In this document: positions 58,266 through 64,000 of the stretch, piece by piece | Layout: each line of letters opens with the position of its first letter | Position numbering within the stretch: position 1 is the stretch's first letter | DNA from: Agrypnia vestita | Lineage: Eukaryota > Arthropoda > Insecta > Trichoptera > Phryganeidae | Length of the DNA: 64,000 bases | NCBI GenBank assembly: GCA_016648135.1 | Contig: JADDOH010000143.1 | Location: forward strand, 248,001-312,000 | Direction: 5' to 3' | Notes under the pieces: model-generated | What the model was told of the DNA's origin: nothing | The model's input: only the letters and a program-made list of their open reading frames with translations | Databases searched by the model: none | Made by a program: the position numbers and the translations under genes

Positions 58266-58481
58266 AGATGTCTCTAGCAGAGATCAGTGTAATATATGAA
58301 GTGTTCTCCATTCGAACATACGAGTATATATAGAATTTTCAAAAATTTGATAATGTTTGGATGTTCTTACGATGGAATTGGTGAACGTTGCATTGTGTAG
58401 AGTGATCACTTAGCCATCGTACAAGAGAATTCCATCCACTTTTCTCATTTATAAATAGCTCCGTCTTAGTGAGACTTCTAT
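58266..58481. mobile_element. MITE family M, decayed copy
   Basis: GATGTCTCTAGCAGAGAT at left, AACGTTGCATTGTGTAGAGT with GATCACTTAG inside, and CCGTCTTAGTGAGACTTCTA at right follow family M; the left inner arm is largely lost. Confidence 0.55.
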
Positions 58482-60060
58482 TTTTTTTCCTTTTTTATCC
58501 TTAATAAAAGAGTTTTAAAACAATCACATGAAATATAGAAAAATGGCGCTTTACTACTCATAAGGTTTATTTTTTTATTTTATCTATTTATATCTATACA
58601 TATCAAATATGTTATTTTGAAAAAAATAAAAATTTTAACCAGTATTTTATGAAAACATTCATTATATATTCAGAGACTAAATAGTCTATATATTTATATA
58701 TATATATATAAAGCTTTTGAATTCCAATTGGTTTTTTCTGAGTTTTTAAATATTCTTCGAGAAGAAGCAAATTAAGTTAATTGAATCATGTACTTCATTA
58801 ATTGCATTCAGACATCTTGACTCGTCATACTCTATAATTACTGAAGCGATAAACATTTGAACATCCTAATTTTCTACCCAATAATACATGAAAGCTTCTC
58901 AACATTTTTCTGTCTATTATTAGCACTGTTGCCAGGCGGCCCCCTGTGTATCGCTAGATGACTATGTTTTACGAACATTAGAATTTCTATATTTATTTTA
59001 TTATATATATTGACGATCATTATCTGTTCTTTCATCCATTTGAGAAGAGCCATTTTATATTCACGACGTCACGTGACACAAAATTTCTTTTAGTGATCCT
59101 CTTACATTTCGATAAACCCTTTTAGAAGAATTTTTCTTTGGTAAGACTTTCTATTGAGCGGATAAACCTTTACACTGTAAGGGTGCCAAACGTTCACGGA
59201 ACCACCCTATAAGGCTCGAATTCACACGGGCACCGCGATACGGTCGTTTGCTCGTGAGATCTCGGAAGGTAGGTGATCCACCGCCCACGTACTTTTAACG
59301 AACCTTAGAATGTATGTGTCTGTGGAGTATCACGTAGTCCTATATACTCGGAGGGAAATAGTGCATCGCAACGTAGTTTAATTAAGCCCTAAGTGATTGC
59401 AATTTAGACCGTCTTTGCCAAATTGCCTTTTGAGGGTGAATCGTTAATTTTATTGGCTTACTCGGTAGACTTAGTAGCAGAAAGTAGACTAATTATAGTA
59501 AGAAGATGACTTACCTTCGTGAGTATCAAATCCATTTATGATGAGGTTGAACATATTAGGAGGATTATACATATCTAATGAAGACGTACTAAAACGAATG
59601 AGTTACTCAAGAGAAAAATTAATAACGATCAAATGAAGGAATGTTGGAAACTTCAAACCTATTCTCTACAATGAGAAATAATATTATTTCTTGCGCTGCG
59701 CATTCTCATCGTGCAGTGCGCAAACGTAGGTAGAGAGATGTTTTCATATTTGCTTAATCTCAGAAAGTAGGTGAACACCCGAAATTATGGTGATCTTACG
59801 TAACTTGCGCAGGATAAATTAGCATACTGCAACATGGCCGCCAATCTTCTATAAGAGACAAGAAGAAGGAAGGAATGCAAAACCGACTGTGAACAGGGGG
59901 ATAAAATACGGGAATAGGGAGGTTAACAGGATAGGGATGTGTGAGAGGGGTGGTACGATACAAATGGACTATAATTACTGGTGGAGAAGAGGGGTTGACG
60001 TCAAATGCCAGATTCGTAAGACATGGCGCCTATAAATAGGCAAATACCGCACACCGAAAT
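58482..60060. other. Nothing recognised; (AT)n at 58698-58712
   Basis: No supported gene or repeat family member apart from a short AT microsatellite. Confidence 0.45.
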
Positions 60061-60061
60061 A

Positions 60062-60245
60062 GTGCCTAAAAAGGGATCGCTTAAGTATTTTGGTCATGTA
60101 GAATGAATGCAAGAGGGGAGAGTGATAAGATATGTAAACGATTGGAGGGTAGATGTTACCAGAAATAGAGACTTATCCGGGCTAGAAGACGGTTGTAGAG
60201 AAATATCAATAATTATTGATGAGCTTGCGTAAGAAGGTGAATAAA
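60062..60245 (+). pseudogene. LINE ORF2 C-terminal fragment
   Basis: Plus-strand frame reads KGSLKYFGHVE, stop, MQEGRVIRYVNDWRVDV, then RDLSGLEDGCREISIIIDEL, corresponding to 'KGSLRWFGHVERM.E.R' and following residues of the 57 kb fragment. Stops present. Confidence 0.6.
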
Positions 60246-61200
60246 TTTAGATTAAAAAATATGTTAGTGTATCAGCAAAAACCTATAATATACCTACTAA
60301 GTTAGGTAGAAATTCTGCTATTCAGTAATATAATTTTCTTCTTCTTTATTTCATGTTATTTGTATTGACATATATAGTGTTTATAGATGAAGAGAAATAT
60401 AACAAGTGCAGTAAATATTTGTTCAAATATTTACCATTCATCATTGACAAGTAAAAAAGTAGCTGTTTAGTTGTTAAGAAGCGTAGATTTCAAAATGATT
60501 ATCCGCAAAACATGATTGATGCATTTCAATCGGTCTGAAAGATGTATTATTATTATGATGTTTCTATAAATGTATAGTGTATTCACAAGTTAGAAATGTT
60601 ATTCTACTGGGTGAGCAATAATAAACTGACCAGATAAATTCCGTACTGATTTATTATTGCACAAAAATAATTGCAATTTGACATGCATCACATTTTGTGT
60701 TAATGTGAAAACATGAGGTGTTACGAACATAATTTACAAATCAGCCCTGAAAAGGGCTTGTGCTTATATTTTTATATGATATTTATCCTTTATGAAGAGG
60801 CGACTTCGGCACGGTATCGCTGTCGCCAATGGTTTACCACTCAAGACAGGTCTCAAGGTATTCTAATAGAAAATAAATGTGGAGGTAGAAAAATCAGAAT
60901 TCATTCCTGTTTCTACATCCGGACCATCGACAACTCTTTCATTTGACGATACAGCAGAAGTTTTCAGCGATCTACCCCGATAACAGTCTTTGTTCTTATA
61001 CTAAACATGATGTATTTTGTGTATTTGTGATTATTTCATTAATTAAATGAGATGATATTACAAGGAATGTTGCCCCCAAAATCGGGAGGTTTTTACGGTG
61101 GAGCTGAACGTAGACGTTGCGTAGTTTGAAGTAATACTTGAGCCAGCGATTCAAGGTAATGAGCCCTGTGGCAAACCTACAAAGGCTAAAACATAAATTT
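60246..61200. other. Nothing recognised
   Basis: The 77-codon frame at 60713-60946 has no recognisable domain. Confidence 0.45.
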
Positions 61201-61211
61201 CTCCCATATAA

Positions 61212-61930
61212 ATGTTTATTAATGGGTTCTCGAGATCAAAAGTAATAATTTCGTTTTCTGTCCGCCTGTCCGCCTGTCCGCCTGTCCGCCTGTCCGCCTG
61301 TCCGCCTGTCCGCCTGTCCGCCTGTCCGCCTGTCCGCCTGTCCGCCTGTCCGCCTGTCCGCCTGTCCGCCTGTCCGCCTGTCCGCCTGTCCGCCTGTCCG
61401 CCTGTCCGCCTGTCAGCCTGTCCGCCTGTCCGCCTGTCCGCCTGTCCGCCTGTCCGCCTGTCCGCCTGTCCGCCTGTCCGCCTGTCCGCCTGTCCGCCTG
61501 TCCGCCTGTCCGCCTGTCCGCCTGTCCGCCTGTCCGCCTGTCCGCCTGTCCGCCTGTCCGCCTGTCCTCCTGTCCGCCTGTCCGCCTGTCCGCCTGTCCG
61601 CCTGTCCGCCTGTCCGCCTGTCCGCCTGTCCGCCTGTCCGCCTGTCCGCCTGTCCGCCTGTCCGCCTGTCCGCTTGTCCGCCTGCCCGCCTGTCCGCCTG
61701 TCCGTCTATCCGTCTGTCGCCGTATCTTCGTGTAACGTCCGTAATTTCATTCAAATAAAATCAAACCCCGGGCCAGAAAACCCAAACCGGTCACTCAACG
61801 TTTGTTGCTATCGCCTCTCCGTGGAGCGCAAAAAATATACATTAATTATTTCCTTGCAAAGGATATAATTGCGAGAAGGCTTAGCAAAGACGCGAACCAA
61901 TGCTCCGTCATTTGAACGGGTTACAGCTAG
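61212..61930 (+). mobile_element. Helitron/HINE-like element with expanded 8-mer array
   Basis: An array of about 58 tandem TGTCCGCC units (61258-61725), with rare variants, then a family-like segment and a terminal GAACGGGTTACAG-CTAG (CTAG 61927-61930) followed by T. The position of the array and the CTAG|T end match the other two Helitron-like elements, whose microsatellites are CTGT/CAGA. The 218-codon plus frame and 113-codon minus frame (Pro-Ser-Ala-Cys and Arg-Thr-Gly-Gln repeats) are translations of the array, not genes. Confidence 0.6.
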
Positions 61931-62690
61931 TATCAACATAAAAACATAGAGGTTTTATGTATTCCATTACAGCAGGATAACAACCGAGTCGTGATGGATA
62001 CGTGTAATTCTGATGCACAGATCTTATTACTGGTCGCTGACCCTAAAACAGCTAAAATTCTGTCTCTTTTAATAACTAGGTCACTAAAATTAATTCAGTA
62101 GGGTAAGTGGGCGCCATGAGCATACAATTTGCATACTTCATGACTGGTTGTATGTGTTTAATTAAAGCAATGGTTCGCAAACCAATGATATTTCAGTCTC
62201 AAAAAATATAAAATAAGTGTATAAATCATAAATCATTTTGTTAATCATGAACTTCCACTCTGTAAACGAAACAACGCTTAATTTATGAAATAATTTGTAA
62301 TAATTTGTATATAAAAGCATAAATAAAAGAAATTCTGATATTTTAATTAATGAGTTTTTTGAAACCAATAATTCTGAGTTTTCTAATCAAATTTTAAAAA
62401 CATATTTTTTTATATTAATAAGGGTTTAACAATTTTATATATAATTAACAAAGGATTTCAGTTAGAAAAATTAGACATTAGAAAAAGCTTTTATAGCATA
62501 AATAATTTAAACAGCATAAATAACCGAATCGTTTTGTAAAAATATACTTTATTTTAACTTTGTAATACACACAATAATTTAAGTTACCAATTACTACTAT
62601 AGTTTTGAGAGGAGCAGTCCTTCTCATTATCAGGTATAGTAATAATAATAACCCATAATACATTTTTTTTTTGTATTTTAATCTTGAGTG
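61931..62690. other. AT-rich DNA, nothing recognised
   Basis: No supported feature. Confidence 0.5.
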
Positions 62691-62697
62691 TACGTTG

Positions 62698-62765
62698 TAT
62701 CCTGATGAAGAGACCATTGGCTACGAAACATGTTTATAATTCAATAAATAGTCGTTTTGTACAAG
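62698..62765 (+). mobile_element. Hammerhead-like retroelement end, group D copy 2
   Basis: CTGATGA (62702-62708), extra A, a partly broken hairpin around CCATTGG, GAAAC (62725-62729), palindrome ACATGT, then TTCAATAAATAGTCG and TTTTGTACAAG, parallel to copy D1 at 2.0 kb. Confidence 0.55.
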
Positions 62766-62939
62766 TTTTCTCTTTATCAATATAAAAAAATCGTATATTC
62801 CATCAAATACTATACCGTAGGTATCTATTTTCAACACAAAAATATCTATATTATTACTGATGAATTATATTGTCTTAATCCATTTTTATTGTCTGTACCT
62901 AATAACATTTTACAGATCAGTTGAAATAAATTTACTTGT

Positions 62940-63300
62940 CATAATACCGGTGGTTTCTCCGTTTCACGTTGTTCACTTACGTATTCCTGGAGTAAACGGC
63001 GTCATTCCGAGAGATCATCTCGCTTCTTCCTGTAAAGTCCCGGATCTCATAATTATTCAGACCAGCGCAGCGTTCGTACGGCCGTGGTCGTGGAACCGGG
63101 AAGCTCGTGGCGGAAGCCTGGCCTTTGGGTGTTACATTTATGCTATTCACAAAGCATCCTCAAGTTGTCCATAACCAGCCGGGACGACAGTAAGTGTAAG
63201 AGATGACAGGTTGAGCCAATAATTTATGCACAAGGCAAGGAATTTGAAACTCTTGGTTCTTTCCACGCCCCGTACTGCAGCGTTCAGGGACTAGATAAAA
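62940..63300 (-). other. GC-richer patch; possible exon with splice donor
   Basis: GC rises clearly between about 62945 and 63290. On the minus strand an open frame runs from a TGA at 63162-63160 through about 59 codons (including PVPRPRPYERCAG and YEIRDFTGRSEMISRNDAVY) to a consensus 5' splice site GTAAGT (62980-62975). No family recognised and no acceptor or start identified. The plus-strand 104-codon frame overlaps it and has no domain. Confidence 0.25.
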
Positions 63301-63529
63301 TATTGCGCAAAGCATTAGCGATATTATTTTACGTTTTCAGTTGGAGTATAATATGTGAATATTTCATGAACGCCAATGCAGAATTTATCCAGCAACACAA
63401 ATTGGGACTATTGGGACGTAATCAATTCTGACCATACAGCACATCTTTTTCGGCTTAATGAGAGTTTTCGTAGGATGATTTCCATTGAAATCTATGAAAA
63501 TTATTGTTAATTTTCTACAAAACAGAAAT

Positions 63530-64000
63530 ATAAAAAAGTAACACATAAAAACCAAGTTTTTATAATACTCCCTTTCTTTGTAAAATATAACAACAATTGA
63601 ATTAGAATTAAAACATATAACATAACACTAAACTTACTATAATTTAATATATTTCTTAAATGTCAGATGTTTTGAGTTTTGATAAGACACTTCAAGCTTT
63701 GAAGATAAAATTCTAAAAACATTTGTCAGTCAATTTAGATTTTCGACATTCGTAGTGAAGTACATATTATGCATACCGACGGAGTAATTCAAATTTAGAA
63801 AATATTCCGCTACGTTACCGGGCCGCCGTATAATCAAACTTTTCTAATGATTCCAATTTGAAAAATACAATAAATTTCTAAAAATCCGAAATTATACTAT
63901 AATTATTAATTTTTTTTAACGAAAATTTAATAGATCTTCTTGATCGTCGCCACGAGTCTACTTGCCAAGTTTCAGCTCGATTTGATCACGGGAAAAGGGT
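63530..64000 (-). repeat. Repeat family R1, long copy g (cut by window end)
   Basis: ACCAAGTTTTTATAATACTC and CCTTTCTTTGTAAAATATAA at left, the long-form internal block (AAATGTCAGATGTTTTGAG, CATACCGACGGAGTAATTC), then GATCTTCTTGATCGTCGCC up to the window edge. The missing right end would lie just beyond 64000. Confidence 0.75.

Noticed and set aside
61212..61868. 218-codon open frame, the longest in the window
   Set aside because: It is a read-through of the TGTCCGCC array; the protein is a perfect short-period repeat and the reverse frame is open too, as expected for an 8-mer without stops.

Overview
This window looks like a stretch of an AT-rich insect (at least arthropod) nuclear genome, intergenic or deep-intronic. 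It holds no intact, recognisable cellular protein gene. Most long open frames are chance frames in AT-rich DNA, frames through simple repeats, or shadows of retrotransposon fragments. The insect assignment rests on the repeats: mariner N-terminal domain, RTE/jockey-like LINE tails ending in (GAA)n or (GTAA)n, tRNA-derived SINEs, Helitron/HINE-like elements ending in CTAG|T, and heat-shock-element arrays.

The main signal is a set of short retroelement-like repeats built around a hammerhead-ribozyme-like core: CTGANGA, one extra A/T, a variable hairpin, then GAAAC and a tiny palindromic stem III. At least five sequence groups (A-E) share this plan but little primary sequence, and the hairpins are restored by different base pairs in each. 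Group A has copies flanked by 13-14 bp target-site duplications (25.1, 40.0 and 50.7 kb) and a constant 3' end (ACATTTT), as expected of target-primed retrotransposition. Group A copies often occur as inverted pairs whose 5' ribozyme ends face inward, including a 1.38 kb palindrome at 7.2-8.57 kb. Hammerhead motifs are known from Penelope-like elements, so these are probably non-autonomous or decayed relatives, but no Penelope RT or GIY-YIG ORF is present here.

Region by region. 0-5 kb: a group D copy, a LINE tail, a possible minus-strand HSE+TATA promoter, SINE copy 1 and a TTAA-flanked palindromic MITE. 5-9 kb: SINE copy 2, a Helitron-like minisatellite element, a 530 bp palindromic element and the 1.38 kb group A palindrome. 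9-21 kb: repeat family R1 (four copies), RTE tails, an inverted group A pair, a tRNA-like SINE and a group B copy. 21-30 kb: largely unannotatable AT-rich DNA with groups B, A and E, a broken mariner, a LINE tail and an HSE-rich inverted-repeat element. 30-41 kb: mostly blank, with a GC-richer island at 33.5-34 kb, SINE-like units, a group C inverted pair, group A with a clear TSD and a hAT-like element with an 8 bp duplication. 41-52 kb: LINE tails and an RT fragment, R1, and a group A pair with TSD. 52-64 kb: R1 copies, palindromic MITEs, two more Helitron-like elements (one with a 0.47 kb 8-mer array), LINE tails, group A and D copies, and a GC-richer patch with a possible minus-strand exon.

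No genes work together in the usual sense. The window is a record of mobile-element activity. All family names are from pattern recognition only; no searches were run.
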